In this document: positions 8,796-16,528 of the stretch, in pieces
How the letters are laid out: each line of letters begins with the position of its first letter
Position numbering within the stretch: position 1 is the first letter of the stretch
Origin: Citromicrobium sp.
Lineage (GTDB): Bacteria; Pseudomonadota; Alphaproteobacteria; Sphingomonadales; Sphingomonadaceae
Direction: 5' to 3'
Assembly (NCBI GenBank): GCA_002712945.1
Contig: PAVA01000039.1
Coordinates: 1 to 33,718, forward strand
Length of the DNA: 33,718 nt
Notes under the pieces: generated by a model
Told to the model about the DNA's origin: nothing
The model's database searches: none
The model's input: the letters and a program-made list of their open reading frames with translations, nothing else
Translations under genes and position numbers: made by a program

Positions 8796-9601
8796 CGTTG
8801 CGAGTCCCAGCGCAAGCTGGGACCTCCTCCTATGGAAGCGCCAGCCTGCACGAGATCCCAGCTTTCGCTGGGACTCGGGAAGGTTTCGCGCGCTGTGACC
8901 TCGCCGATCACGATCAGCGCCGGGGAAGTGACGCTTTCGTGTTCGACGAGGTCGGGCAGGCCGGCAAGCAGCCCGCGAAGGACGCGCATGCTGGGGCGCG
9001 CGCCATTCTCTATCACCGCGACGGGCATGTCCGGGGAAAGGCCGTCCGCCATCAGCTTGTCGGCTATATCTCCGGCGGTCTTCACGCCCATGTAGATCAC
9101 CAGCGTACGGCCCTTGCCGGCGAGGCCGGACCAGTCCTGGTCGCTGAGCCCCTTGCACTGGCCTGCCACGAAGCTGACGATGCTGGAGGCATCGCGGTGA
9201 GTAAGTGCGATCTGCGCCGCCGCCGCTGCGCCATTGGCGGCGCTTATGCCGGGCACGATCTCGACCGGCACACCCGCAGCGCGAGCAGCTTCGGCTTCCT
9301 CGCCGCCGCGTCCGAAGATCAGCGGATCGCCGCCCTTGAGGCGGATCACATCACGGCCCGCCAGCGCCTCGCGCACCAGCAGCGCGCAGATATCTTCCTG
9401 CGGCAGCGTGTGCTTGGAACGGCGCTTGGCGACGGAGATCAGCGTCGCGTCGGTGCGTGCCAGATCGAGGATTGCGGGATCGACCAGACCGTCGTGGACG
9501 ATCAGTTGCGCCCCCTCGATCAGCCGCGCGGCGCGCAGCGTCAGCAGGTCTGGATCGCCGGGGCCCGCGCCCACAAGGTAGATGGTGCCAGTATGTGCCA
9601 T
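8792..9601 (-). CDS. cobA: uroporphyrinogen-III C-methyltransferase with repeat-encoded tail
   Basis: SUMT adds two methyl groups from SAM to uroporphyrinogen III to give precorrin-2, the siroheme precursor needed by CysI in the same operon. Family motifs are VGAGPGDPDLLT near the N-terminus, RLKGGDPLIFGRGGEE, VPVEIVPGISAANGAAA, and the late THRDASSIVSFVAG, YMGVKTAG and PALIVIGEV strands. No CysG-type dehydrogenase/chelatase domain is fused. ATG 9601 is preferred because the conserved GTIYLVGAGPGDP follows it closely; GTG 9628 or ATG 9613 are possible. After GEVTARETF the last ~25 residues (PSESWDLVQAGASIGGG... to the stop) are encoded by a palindromic repeat and do not resemble the family. 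The stop overlaps the DUF2849 start as ATGA. Confidence 0.92.
   Translation of the reverse strand: MAHTGTIYLVGAGPGDPDLLTLRAARLIEGAQLIVHDGLVDPAILDLARTDATLISVAKRRSKHTLPQEDICALLVREALAGRDVIRLKGGDPLIFGRGGEEAEAARAAGVPVEIVPGISAANGAAAAAQIALTHRDASSIVSFVAGQCKGLSDQDWSGLAGKGRTLVIYMGVKTAGDIADKLMADGLSPDMPVAVIENGARPSMRVLRGLLAGLPDLVEHESVTSPALIVIGEVTARETFPSPSESWDLVQAGASIGGGPSLRWDSQR
8801..8877. repeat. ~77-bp palindromic repeat forming the 3' end of cobA
   Basis: Outer perfect 11-bp inverted repeat: CGAGTCCCAGC at 8801-8811 and its complement at 8867-8877. Two inner hairpins face each other: GTCCCAGC-GCAA-GCTGGGAC (8804-8823) and TCCCAGC-TTTC-GCTGGGA (8856-8873), joined by a ~32-nt spacer. The hairpin-spacer-hairpin layout is like a REP doublet (BIME/REPIN). 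It differs in sequence from the element in cysI but has the same general architecture and size. Confidence 0.8.
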
Positions 9602-9696
9602 GCACGAACACATGCGGGGGCCTGCCACGCGCCGCCAGCGAGAATGGGTTTGGAACGCCCTAGGTTAGCTTTAGCGGCCTGCGCGCTCGCCCGACA

Positions 9697-10571
9697 TCAG
9701 TTGGTGAAATCGAATTCCATCACCTTCGCGCCCGGATCGTCGCACGGCTGCATCACGACCTGGTAGGGGGCGGAGCCGGTGTCCTCCTCTGTGCCGGGTA
9801 TGGTCGAGCACAGGCCCCCCGGTGCCTTGATCGCACCCGAGCTGTCCTTTCCGCCCGCGAGAACGAACCTGGCGGATTTCGCATCGCAGGTGTTGAGGAT
9901 GAGGATGGGCGGTTTCATCATCCCCGGACCTTCCAGATCGAGGCACAGATCGGGGCGATCGGCGATGGTCAGAGTGCTATCCGCGCCGCGTTCGAATATG
10001 CGGTCCCGCGTGTTCTCACAGGGATGCAGCACAATCGGCGCACCCGGCTCCAGCGGCCCGTCCGCTCCTAGGCATTGCTGCCAGTAGAACGGTGCATCGG
10101 GTCGCAGCCATCCGGCAGTCGGCCATGCGGCGCGGGCACGCTTCTCGGCTTCGGGCGAAAGGGCGCGCGCGCAGACCCGCGCCTTCTCGCCAACCCAGCA
10201 GGCGCCGTCGCGGGTCAGATCGCCGAGCGGTGTCTGGGCGTGGGTCGCATTGGCCTCGCCATTCCAGGTGCCCCAGGCGGTTCCGTCGCCGGGTATGTCG
10301 ACCTGAGCGAAGTACTCGACGCCGCTGATCTGGACGCTGCCGCTCTCATCGTATGCAGAGAATTCGCAGATCTCGTCGATATAGTCGCCCCGTCGACGGT
10401 CAGCTCGCAATCGACGAGCTGCTTCTCGTCGCTGACCTCGCTGTCGGTTTCGGCAGCGCTGGGTTCGGCGGCCATGGCAGAGGATTCGGCATCGAGGAGG
10501 GCCGAATCGCTGTCGGTGGCTCCCGAACATCCGGCAAGCAGCGCTGCCAGTGCCGCCCCCATTGCAACCAT
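9697..10571 (-). pseudogene. lipoprotein with ricin-B-like C-terminal region, frameshifted
   Basis: Two reading frames together make one protein. Frame one starts at ATG 10571 with a lipoprotein signal (ALAALLAGC, Cys15), then an Asp/Ser/Glu-rich linker and QLVDCELTVDGA. The sense continues in another frame as GDYIDEICEFSAYDESGSVQISG and so on to the stop at 9697. The break is at a GGGG tract (CCCC at 10388-10391 on the + strand). One extra G restores CELTVDGGDYIDEICEF and a 291-residue protein whose length fits exactly. The C-terminal ~120 residues carry spaced Cys/Pro-Cys blocks (QQCLGADG, VLHPCENT, LCLDLEG, LNTCDAK) resembling ricin-B-type carbohydrate-binding repeats; I see no clear QxW motif. 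It may be a true pseudogene or a one-base error in a homopolymer. No strong Shine-Dalgarno precedes ATG 10571. Confidence 0.65.
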
Positions 10572-10672
10572 CGCCGGGAAGTATCTGTTTCTGATCGCCT
10601 TACCCCCACTGGTATCGGCTCGCACGGACCCGTTGCGATCCCGCGCGCCTTTGCGAAAGCTCGGCGCGTGGA

Positions 10673-11827
10673 TCAACTTGCCTTGGTATCCCCGTTTTGC
10701 CCGAGTGCCGCAAGAAGTGCCTCGAATTCCGGGTTGGCGCGCAGGTTTATGTCGCGCTGGGGGAAGGGAATTTCGATGTCGTGTTCCTGGAACAGGTGCC
10801 ACAGCTTCTTCAGCACCTCGCTCTTCACATTGCCGATCCCCGCTTCTGGGTCGGTGATCCAGACGTGAATGATGAAATCCACCGAGCTTTCGCCATACTG
10901 GTCCAGCCACACGGTCGGCGGGGGCGATTTGAGGACCCGGTCGCACGAGAGCGCGGCCTCCAGCATCAGCTCTTCGGCGCGGTCGATATCGGCATGATAG
11001 CTGACCCCCACCGGAACCTGCATCCGCACGTTGCGGCTGGAGTAGGACCAGTTCTCCACCTGATTGATCATCAGGTTCTCGTTCGGGATCAGGTATTCCT
11101 TCTGGTCGCGCGTGGTGATCGACACCGCGCGGATGCCGATCTTGCGGATCTGCCCGAAGGTGGAAACGCCCGCCTGATCGGCAATCGCGATCACGTCGCC
11201 CGGCTTGATCGACTTGTCCATCAGCAGGATGATCCCGGCGATCAGGTTGCCGAAGGTCTTTTGCAGGCCGAAACCGATGGCGAGGCCGAACGCGCCGGAG
11301 AACACCGCCAGCGCGGTGAGGTCGATCCCCAGCAGGTCGATCCCGATGAAGATCGCCATGCCCCAGACGACGATGGTGAGGATCTTTTCCGCCAGCAGGC
11401 GGCGCGTCTGGTCGAGCCGGGTGACGCGGGCCAGCCCCGCATGGGCGAGCTTGCTGCCGAATGCCGCGAAGAGGAAGACGCAGATAATGACCGCGAGGAA
11501 GACGAGCCCGTCCCACACGGACACGTTCATCGAGCCGACCTCGATCGCCATCGCGTCCATCGATTCGATCACCCCGCCGACGGTGCGGCTCTGTTCGCCG
11601 ACCGCCTGGGCAAGCTCGTCGGCGGCCTTCACGCTCTCGGTCGGCGATGCCTCGGGGGTTGGGATGCTGGCTGCGGGAGTCGGTCCGTCGGACGGCACGG
11701 GCTGGAGCACCACCGGCTCGCCCGGCTGGATCGGGTCCGCGCTCGCTTCGGGCGCGGGGCTCTGCTCGCCCGAAGGGTTGAGGACCGCGTCGGTCGCGGC
11801 ATTGGGGCCGAGTGATCCGCTAGCCAT
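10673..11827 (-). CDS. MscS-family small-conductance mechanosensitive channel
   Basis: A 384-residue protein. An N-terminal ~95-residue Pro/Ala/Ser-rich stretch without a clear signal peptide precedes three transmembrane segments (about 104-125, 147-167, 170-203). The last is the pore helix, with the glycine/alanine-rich pattern ALAVFSGAFGLAIGFGLQKTFGNLIAG, a hallmark of MscS. The beta domain (IKPGDVIAIADQAGVSTFGQIRKIGIRAVSI, then IPNENLMINQVENWS) and the C-terminal alpha/beta vestibule follow. It should act as an inner-membrane tension-gated channel relieving hypo-osmotic shock. It begins at the metC stop (TAATG, one-base overlap), so it is translationally coupled to a sulfur-amino-acid gene pair; the functional reason is not obvious. 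Confidence 0.9.
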   Translation of the reverse strand: MASGSLGPNAATDAVLNPSGEQSPAPEASADPIQPGEPVVLQPVPSDGPTPAASIPTPEASPTESVKAADELAQAVGEQSRTVGGVIESMDAMAIEVGSMNVSVWDGLVFLAVIICVFLFAAFGSKLAHAGLARVTRLDQTRRLLAEKILTIVVWGMAIFIGIDLLGIDLTALAVFSGAFGLAIGFGLQKTFGNLIAGIILLMDKSIKPGDVIAIADQAGVSTFGQIRKIGIRAVSITTRDQKEYLIPNENLMINQVENWSYSSRNVRMQVPVGVSYHADIDRAEELMLEAALSCDRVLKSPPPTVWLDQYGESSVDFIIHVWITDPEAGIGNVKSEVLKKLWHLFQEHDIEIPFPQRDINLRANPEFEALLAALGQNGDTKAS

Positions 11828-13080
11828 TACACATGCTTGATCTTGGAGAACGCGCGGTCAAGGTCGGCGATCAGGTCTTCCGCATCTTCGAGCCCGATGG
11901 CGAGCCGGATGCCGAGCCGGTCTTCCTCGCGCCAGCCCGCCTTAGGCCAGGCGCTCGCGCTGCGGATGCGCGCGGCATCGAAGGGCAGGGCAAGGCTTTC
12001 GAACCCGCCCCAGCTATAGCCGATCCCGAACAGCTCGAGGCTGTCGACGAAGGCCGCACGCTGTTCCTCGGTATGGCCCGCGAGCACGAAGCTGAACAGG
12101 CCGCACCCGCCCGAGAAATCGCGCTGCCAGAGGTCGTGGCCGGGCGATCCTTCGAGCATCGGGCACAGCACATGCGCGACTTCGGGCCGTTCGCGCAGCC
12201 ATGTGGCAATGCTCAGCGCGCTCGCCGTGGTGCGCTTGAGCCGTAGCGGCATCGTGCGCAGGCCCCGCGAGACGAGCGCGGCATCGTCGGGCGAGACATA
12301 TTGGCCGAGCAACTGCGCGGTGTGCCTGAGCTTCGCGTAGTGCTTCTTTCCCGCGCTTGCCGAGCCCATCAGCACGTCCGAGTGGCCGCCCGCATGCTTG
12401 GTGAGGCTGGTAATGGCGATATCGCAGCCACGTTCGAGCGCGGGAAAGCCGAGCCCGGTGGCCCAGGTATTGTCGACCAGCACGCTCGCGCCATGCTCGT
12501 GCGCAATGGCGGCGAGGGCCGGCACGTCGCACACCTCCATCGTCAGGCTGCCCGGATTTTCGAGCATCACCCCTCTCGTGCGGTCGTCGAACGCGGCTGC
12601 GAAACCATCGTGATCGGCGGGATCGAAAAACCGCGCCTCCACGCCCCAGCGCTTGAGCAGGCCCGAGGCGATGGCGCGGGTCGGTTCGTAAACATTGTCC
12701 TGCACCAGCAGCACGTCGCCGGGTTCGAGCACGCTCATCAGCGCGCCCGCCAGCGCCGCCGTTCCGCTGGGATAGAGCATCGTGCCGTCCGCGCCCGGCT
12801 CCAGCTCGGTCAGCGCTTCGGCCAGCGCCCACTGGGTCGGCGACCCGCGGCGGCCATAGTGAAAGCGCCCGTCCTCGTTGTATTTGAGGCATTCGATCCG
12901 GTCTGCCTCGCTCTCGTAAAGATGCGTGCTGCCGCGCCAGATCGGCGGATTGACCACCGGGCGGGTCCATTCCTCGCGGCGTCCGGCCAGCACGGCGCGG
13001 GTGCCGGTGCCGATAGGCTTGTCGGTCTTGCTCAGCGGGGGTCTCCGGTTTCTTTCGGGGTTTCGGGATCGGCGCCCCAT
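11827..13080 (-). CDS. metC: cystathionine beta-lyase-type PLP enzyme
   Basis: A Cys/Met-metabolism PLP-dependent (gamma-family) enzyme; as drawn, 417 residues. Features are the phosphate-binding YGRRGSPT (75-82), SGTAAL (105-110), the cofactor-ring Asp-Asn-Thr in VDNTWATGLGF (202-212) and the Schiff-base lysine Lys228 in SLTKHAGGHSDVLMG. The reaction is most likely cleavage of cystathionine to homocysteine, pyruvate and ammonia; gamma-lyase activity cannot be excluded. Start choice: ATG 13080 overlaps sseA by 49 nt and lacks a good ribosome site. A CTG at 13035, read as CTGA with the sseA stop and preceded by GGAG at 7 nt, would give a protein starting at SKTDKPIGTGTRAVLAGRR, which looks like the natural N-terminus. 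The first 15 residues are therefore doubtful. Confidence 0.88.
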   Translation of the reverse strand: MGRRSRNPERNRRPPLSKTDKPIGTGTRAVLAGRREEWTRPVVNPPIWRGSTHLYESEADRIECLKYNEDGRFHYGRRGSPTQWALAEALTELEPGADGTMLYPSGTAALAGALMSVLEPGDVLLVQDNVYEPTRAIASGLLKRWGVEARFFDPADHDGFAAAFDDRTRGVMLENPGSLTMEVCDVPALAAIAHEHGASVLVDNTWATGLGFPALERGCDIAITSLTKHAGGHSDVLMGSASAGKKHYAKLRHTAQLLGQYVSPDDAALVSRGLRTMPLRLKRTTASALSIATWLRERPEVAHVLCPMLEGSPGHDLWQRDFSGGCGLFSFVLAGHTEEQRAAFVDSLELFGIGYSWGGFESLALPFDAARIRSASAWPKAGWREEDRLGIRLAIGLEDAEDLIADLDRAFSKIKHV

Positions 13081-13880
13081 TCGGCCCAGCTGCCGTCGTA
13101 GAGCGCGGTCTCTGGCGCGCCGACCAGCCGCAAGGCGTACAGCAGGACTGACGCGGTGACGCCGCTGCCGCAGGTGGCGATGACGGGCTTTTCGATATCG
13201 ATACCTGCGTCGGCGAAGCGGGTGCGCAGGGTCTCGCGATCCTCGAAGGTGCCGTCCTCGCGCAGCAGATCGCGGTAGAACAGGTGGCGCGCGCCGGGAA
13301 TATGGCCGCCGGGCAGATCGTGGACGGAGTCCTCATCCATGCCGGTGAAGCGGCCTGCATCGCGCGCGTCGACCACCTGCTCGGCGCAAATCTCGCAATT
13401 GGCGAGCATGGCCGCCTTGTCGCGAATGGCGGTCATACGCACGGCGCTGGGCGGACGCTGGACTTGCCTCGTGGCGGGGGCGCCGCTTTCGAGCGGGCGA
13501 CCCTCCGCCTTCCACTTCGCCAGCCCGCCATCGAGCACCGGGATATTTTCGAGCCCTGCCAGGTCGAGCAGAACCCATGCGCGCGCCGCGCTGCGGAGCA
13601 TGGAATCGTCGTAGAGAACAATGCGCGTCTGCGGGCCGATGCCACGCTCGCCCAGCCACTGCGCGATCCGGTCCCCATCGGGGACCTTGCCCGGCAAGGC
13701 CGAGGCGGGATCGTGCAGCCCCGCCAGGTCGAGAAACCGTGCGCCGGGTATATGACCAGCCTCGTATTCGGCGCGCGCGTCCCGCTCGGCCGAGGGAAGA
13801 TGCAGCGAGGCGTCGAGCACCGCGAGGTCGGGCGCGTCCAGCTCTCCGGCGAGCCACTCGGTCGAAACGAGCATGTCCAT
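13032..13880 (-). CDS. sseA: 3-mercaptopyruvate sulfurtransferase
   Basis: A 282-residue protein with two rhodanese domains. The N-terminal inactive domain (about 4-135) includes AEYEAGHIPGARFLDL and the DDSMLRSAARAWVLL helix. The C-terminal catalytic domain (about 160-275) has GGHIPGARHLFYRDLL and active-site Cys237 in CGSGVTAS. The loop CGSGVTA is typical of mercaptopyruvate sulfurtransferases, whereas thiosulfate sulfurtransferases carry CRxGx[RT]. The enzyme transfers sulfur from 3-mercaptopyruvate to a thiophilic acceptor, linking cysteine breakdown to sulfur trafficking. It precedes metC and mscS in a coupled three-gene unit on the - strand. Start is ATG 13880 or the second Met two codons later. 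Confidence 0.92.
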   Translation of the reverse strand: MDMLVSTEWLAGELDAPDLAVLDASLHLPSAERDARAEYEAGHIPGARFLDLAGLHDPASALPGKVPDGDRIAQWLGERGIGPQTRIVLYDDSMLRSAARAWVLLDLAGLENIPVLDGGLAKWKAEGRPLESGAPATRQVQRPPSAVRMTAIRDKAAMLANCEICAEQVVDARDAGRFTGMDEDSVHDLPGGHIPGARHLFYRDLLREDGTFEDRETLRTRFADAGIDIEKPVIATCGSGVTASVLLYALRLVGAPETALYDGSWAEWGADPETPKETGDPR

Positions 13881-13907
13881 GCCTGATCGCCTAGCCGCGA
13901 TGGCAGC

Positions 13908-13935
13908 GCCTTGTCGAGCAAGGCGAAGTTTCGCC
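13908..13935 (-). terminator. tandem hairpins after the proline-rich membrane gene
   Basis: GGCGAA (13922-13927) pairs with TTCGCC (13930-13935), and next to it GCCTTG (13908-13913) pairs with CAAGGC (13919-13924); the two stems overlap by three bases and so compete. They lie directly after the stop of the upstream - strand gene and before sseA. There is no clear U-tract, so termination efficiency is doubtful. Confidence 0.3.
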
Positions 13936-15143
13936 TATGCCAGCGCGCGGGTGCTGAGCTTGGCGTAGCTGCGCGGCGGCTCATCGAGGCGGAAGGGGTT
14001 GGGCCGTGCGCCCTTGTCCGCCGGCCTCGTGCCGATGACATAGGTGTAGGCGCGCGGCTCCATGTTGGCGGCACGGACGGTCATCCGCAGCAGCGGCACG
14101 AACACGGGCACGCTGCCCTGACGCAGCGCGCGGACTTCGCGCAAGGGAAGCCGCAGCTCTCCCTGCATCGTCGATCGCTGGCCCGGGTCGAGCCGGTCGA
14201 GCCGGTGCAGTTCGGGGAAGGCCTGCTCGGTATCGGCCAGCTGCTGCGCCGCCGGAATGCTCCCATGCGCGGTCGTGAGATCGCCGTGGACCTGGATCAG
14301 CTCGATCGGCTTGCTGCCCCGGTTGACCATGGTCACGCGGTAGGAAATCGAGGCGTTCATCACACTGCGGCTGAGCGTGACGGCAAAGGCCTCCACCTCC
14401 AGCGAACCGGCATCGGCGCTGGCGGGATAGCTCTGACTGGAGATTTCGCGCATCGGCGGGCCGGACATGTCGACCACCCCGACGGGCTCTGCTGCCTCTG
14501 CCGTGTCCCGCGCCTCTGCCGCTTCGCGCCTCCGGGTCAGCCTATGGCGGATCATCGCAAGGAGTATCGCGGCCAGCGCCAGCAGGATGGCTATGATGCT
14601 GGCAGGCCAGATCCACTCGGGCAGGCTCGTCTCAGCGGCGACGCTCGCGGTGTTCTCAGCCTCGTTCGCCGGGCCACTCGCGCTGCCCGGCGAGGGGAGA
14701 CCCTCGGGCTGCGTTGCGCCACTCGCGATGTCGGTATCCCCCACGGCGCTGTCGGACGAAAGGCCCCCGTCGGGTTCGGATGCCGCCGGGCGCGGCGCAG
14801 GTTTGGCGAGTACCTCCCTCGTCGAGACCGGGCCGTCGCTCGCGGGCAGGGCGGGGCCGGAAGAGGCGGTTGCCGCCGGGCGAGGGCTGGCGGTTGCGCT
14901 GGGGGTCGGGCTCGGCGCAGACGTGGGCTGCGCGCTCGCCGTCGGTCGCGGGGTGGGCGTCTGCGTCTCGATCACGCGCGGCGCGCTGCGGGTCTCGCCT
15001 TCGAGGTCGGTCGGCCCCTGTGCCTGCGGGCGCGAGGACGGCGTCGAATCCGGATCGGGCGGCAGCCGGTAATCGCTGACCGGCTGGGCCGAGGCAGCGG
15101 TGGCGCCCAACAGCAGCACTGCAATGGAGAGGAACAATCGCAT
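13935..15143 (-). CDS. secreted/membrane protein with Pro/Ser/Thr-rich linker, unknown function
   Basis: A 402-residue protein starting at ATG 15143: signal peptide (RLFLSIAVLLLGATAASAQ, predicted cleavage near 19/20). Residues 22-175 are extremely Pro/Ala/Ser/Thr-rich and probably disordered. A single transmembrane helix follows at about 179-199 with a basic stop-transfer (RHRLTRRRE). The C-terminal ~190 residues form a soluble beta-rich domain with VTMVNRGSKPIELIQVHGDL and RMTVRAANMEPRAYTYVIGT, resembling an Ig-like or DUF11-like fold. With cleaved signal plus one helix, the linker would be periplasmic and the folded domain cytoplasmic. I do not recognise the family. The frame is open upstream to 15539, but that part runs antisense through queF and is rejected. 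No ribosome site is evident. Confidence 0.72.
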   Translation of the reverse strand: MRLFLSIAVLLLGATAASAQPVSDYRLPPDPDSTPSSRPQAQGPTDLEGETRSAPRVIETQTPTPRPTASAQPTSAPSPTPSATASPRPAATASSGPALPASDGPVSTREVLAKPAPRPAASEPDGGLSSDSAVGDTDIASGATQPEGLPSPGSASGPANEAENTASVAAETSLPEWIWPASIIAILLALAAILLAMIRHRLTRRREAAEARDTAEAAEPVGVVDMSGPPMREISSQSYPASADAGSLEVEAFAVTLSRSVMNASISYRVTMVNRGSKPIELIQVHGDLTTAHGSIPAAQQLADTEQAFPELHRLDRLDPGQRSTMQGELRLPLREVRALRQGSVPVFVPLLRMTVRAANMEPRAYTYVIGTRPADKGARPNPFRLDEPPRSYAKLSTRALA

Positions 15144-15174
15144 GGAGGTGACTTGGATCAGAGGGGGCTGCCCG

Positions 15175-15186
15175 CTGTCCGGACAG
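15175..15186. promoter_or_regulatory. 12-bp perfect palindrome between divergent genes
   Basis: CTGTCCGGACAG is a perfect palindrome lying 32 nt upstream of the proline-rich gene and 80 nt upstream of queF. It is of possible operator size, but no known regulator consensus is recognised. Confidence 0.25.
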
Positions 15187-15266
15187 AACGGCGCTGAATA
15201 GTGCGTGAATCGCCCTTGCGCAAAGGCTTGCTTGTGCCTGGCGTGCGATAAGGGCAATGACGCGGC

Positions 15267-15725
15267 ATGAGCGACACACCCAGCCCGAAATTCCTCGGCC
15301 AGACGAGTGCCTTGCCTGCCTCGCCCGAAGAGGCGGTGCTCGACTACGTGCCCAATCCGCGCGACGGCGCGCTTTACATGGTGCGCTTTTCCGCGCCCGA
15401 GTTCACCTCGCTGTGCCCGGTGACGGGGCAGCCCGATTTCGCGCATCTGGTGCTCGACTACGCGCCCGGCGAAAGCATCGTCGAATCGAAGAGCCTCAAG
15501 CTGTTCCTCGGCTCGTTCCGCAATCATTGCGGCTTTCATGAGGATGTGACCGTCGGCATCGGCCAGCGCCTGTTCGACGAGATGGCGCCGCGCTGGCTGC
15601 GCATCGGCGGTTACTGGTACCCGCGCGGCGGTATCCCGATCGACGTGTTCTGGCAGAGCGGACCCGTCCCCGAAGGCCTGTGGGTACCCGAGCAGGGCGT
15701 GCAGAACTATCGCGGGCGGGGCTAG
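15267..15725 (+). CDS. queF: NADPH-dependent 7-cyano-7-deazaguanine reductase QueF (type I)
   Basis: A 152-residue unimodular QueF that reduces preQ0 to preQ1 in queuosine biosynthesis. Catalytic Cys50 in [13 protein letters not shown] forms the thioimide with preQ0, with the partner Asp57. The QueF signature [21 protein letters not shown] (residues 73-93) contributes the NADPH site and substrate glutamate. Length and N-terminus ([12 protein letters not shown]) match type I QueF of alphaproteobacteria. No other queuosine genes are in the window, and I could not identify a preQ1 riboswitch in the 123-nt region before it. It is 41 nt upstream of fnrL on the same strand. Confidence 0.96.
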   Translation: MSDTPSPKFLGQTSALPASPEEAVLDYVPNPRDGALYMVRFSAPEFTSLCPVTGQPDFAHLVLDYAPGESIVESKSLKLFLGSFRNHCGFHEDVTVGIGQRLFDEMAPRWLRIGGYWYPRGGIPIDVFWQSGPVPEGLWVPEQGVQNYRGRG

Positions 15726-15766
15726 CGACCTTTTCCATCGCAGGCGGCTCGTCTAAGGCGATCCCC

Positions 15767-16483
15767 ATGAACCAGCCTTTTCTCGATCGCGGTGGGAATT
15801 TCTGCGCCTCCTGCAGCGTGCGCAACCGGGCCATCTGCGCCGATCTCGACAATGACGAGATCAGCGCTCTCAACGCGATCGGCCATCGCAGGCGGCTGAC
15901 CGCGGGAGAGCAGCTTCTGTGGGAAGGCGACGAGGCGGTGCTCGTGGCCAATGTGATCGAGGGCCTGATGAAGCTCTCCACCAGCACGGCCGAGGGCAAG
16001 GAACAGATTCTGGGCCTCGCCTTCCCTGCCGATTTCATCGGTCGCCCCTTTGGGCAGGCGACGCCCTACACGGTGGAAGCGCTGACCGATGTGATGGTGT
16101 GCGTCTTCCGCCGCGCCGATTTCGATCGCTTTGCGCGTGAGCATCCCCGGCTCGAACACAAGCTGCTCGAACGCACGCTTGCCGAGCTCGACCGGACGCG
16201 CAAATGGATGCTGCTGCTGGGGCGCATGACGGCCGAGCAGCGGCTGGCCTCGTTTCTTCTCGACCTGTCCCAGCGGGTTCCGCCGACACTGGATGCGGAG
16301 GGGCAGGGCACGGCCTTCGCCCTCGGCCTGACCCGCAGCCAGATCGCGGACGTGCTGGGCCTTACGATCGAGACCGTCAGCCGCGAGTTCACCAAGCTGA
16401 AACGGGCCGGAGTGATCTCGCTCCCCAACCGCAAGGAGGTCGCGATCGAGGATCGCGACGCCCTGGAAGATCTGGCGGGGTAG
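15767..16483 (+). CDS. fnrL: oxygen-sensing Crp/Fnr family regulator, FnrL type
   Basis: A 238-residue transcription factor. The N-terminal cluster Cys13-x2-Cys16-x7-Cys24 together with Cys112 supplies four ligands for an oxygen-labile 4Fe-4S cluster; the x7 spacing fits alphaproteobacterial FnrL rather than E. coli FNR. The effector domain spans about 30-130, the dimer helix about 131-165, and the helix-turn-helix about 188-212 (LTRSQIADVLGLTIETVSREFTKLK). Glu202, Ser205 and Arg206 of the recognition helix are the residues that read TTGAT half-sites in the family. Matching boxes occur upstream of hemN/ompW, ccoN and the second Crp/Fnr gene in this window. Start ATG 15767; no box is seen in its own upstream region. 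A GC-rich hairpin lies at its stop. Confidence 0.92.
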   Translation: MNQPFLDRGGNFCASCSVRNRAICADLDNDEISALNAIGHRRRLTAGEQLLWEGDEAVLVANVIEGLMKLSTSTAEGKEQILGLAFPADFIGRPFGQATPYTVEALTDVMVCVFRRADFDRFAREHPRLEHKLLERTLAELDRTRKWMLLLGRMTAEQRLASFLLDLSQRVPPTLDAEGQGTAFALGLTRSQIADVLGLTIETVSREFTKLKRAGVISLPNRKEVAIEDRDALEDLAG

Positions 16484-16505
16484 GCGGGGCCACCAGGGCC
16501 CCGCC
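16483..16505. terminator. GC-rich hairpin between convergent fnrL and ompW-like gene
   Basis: GGCGGGGCC (16483-16491), 5-nt loop, GGCCCCGCC (16497-16505) form a perfect 9-bp stem beginning in the fnrL stop codon. There is no strong U-tract on either strand, so it is a possible weak bidirectional terminator. Confidence 0.4.
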
Positions 16506-16528
16506 ATCCGTCAGACCAGTAGGCCCGT

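Noticed and set aside
15187..15266. preQ1 riboswitch upstream of queF
   Set aside because: I could not find a convincing preQ1 aptamer core in this short region.
13935..15539. Longer version of the proline-rich gene starting at 15539
   Set aside because: The extra N-terminal part runs antisense through queF, and a good signal peptide starts at 15143.
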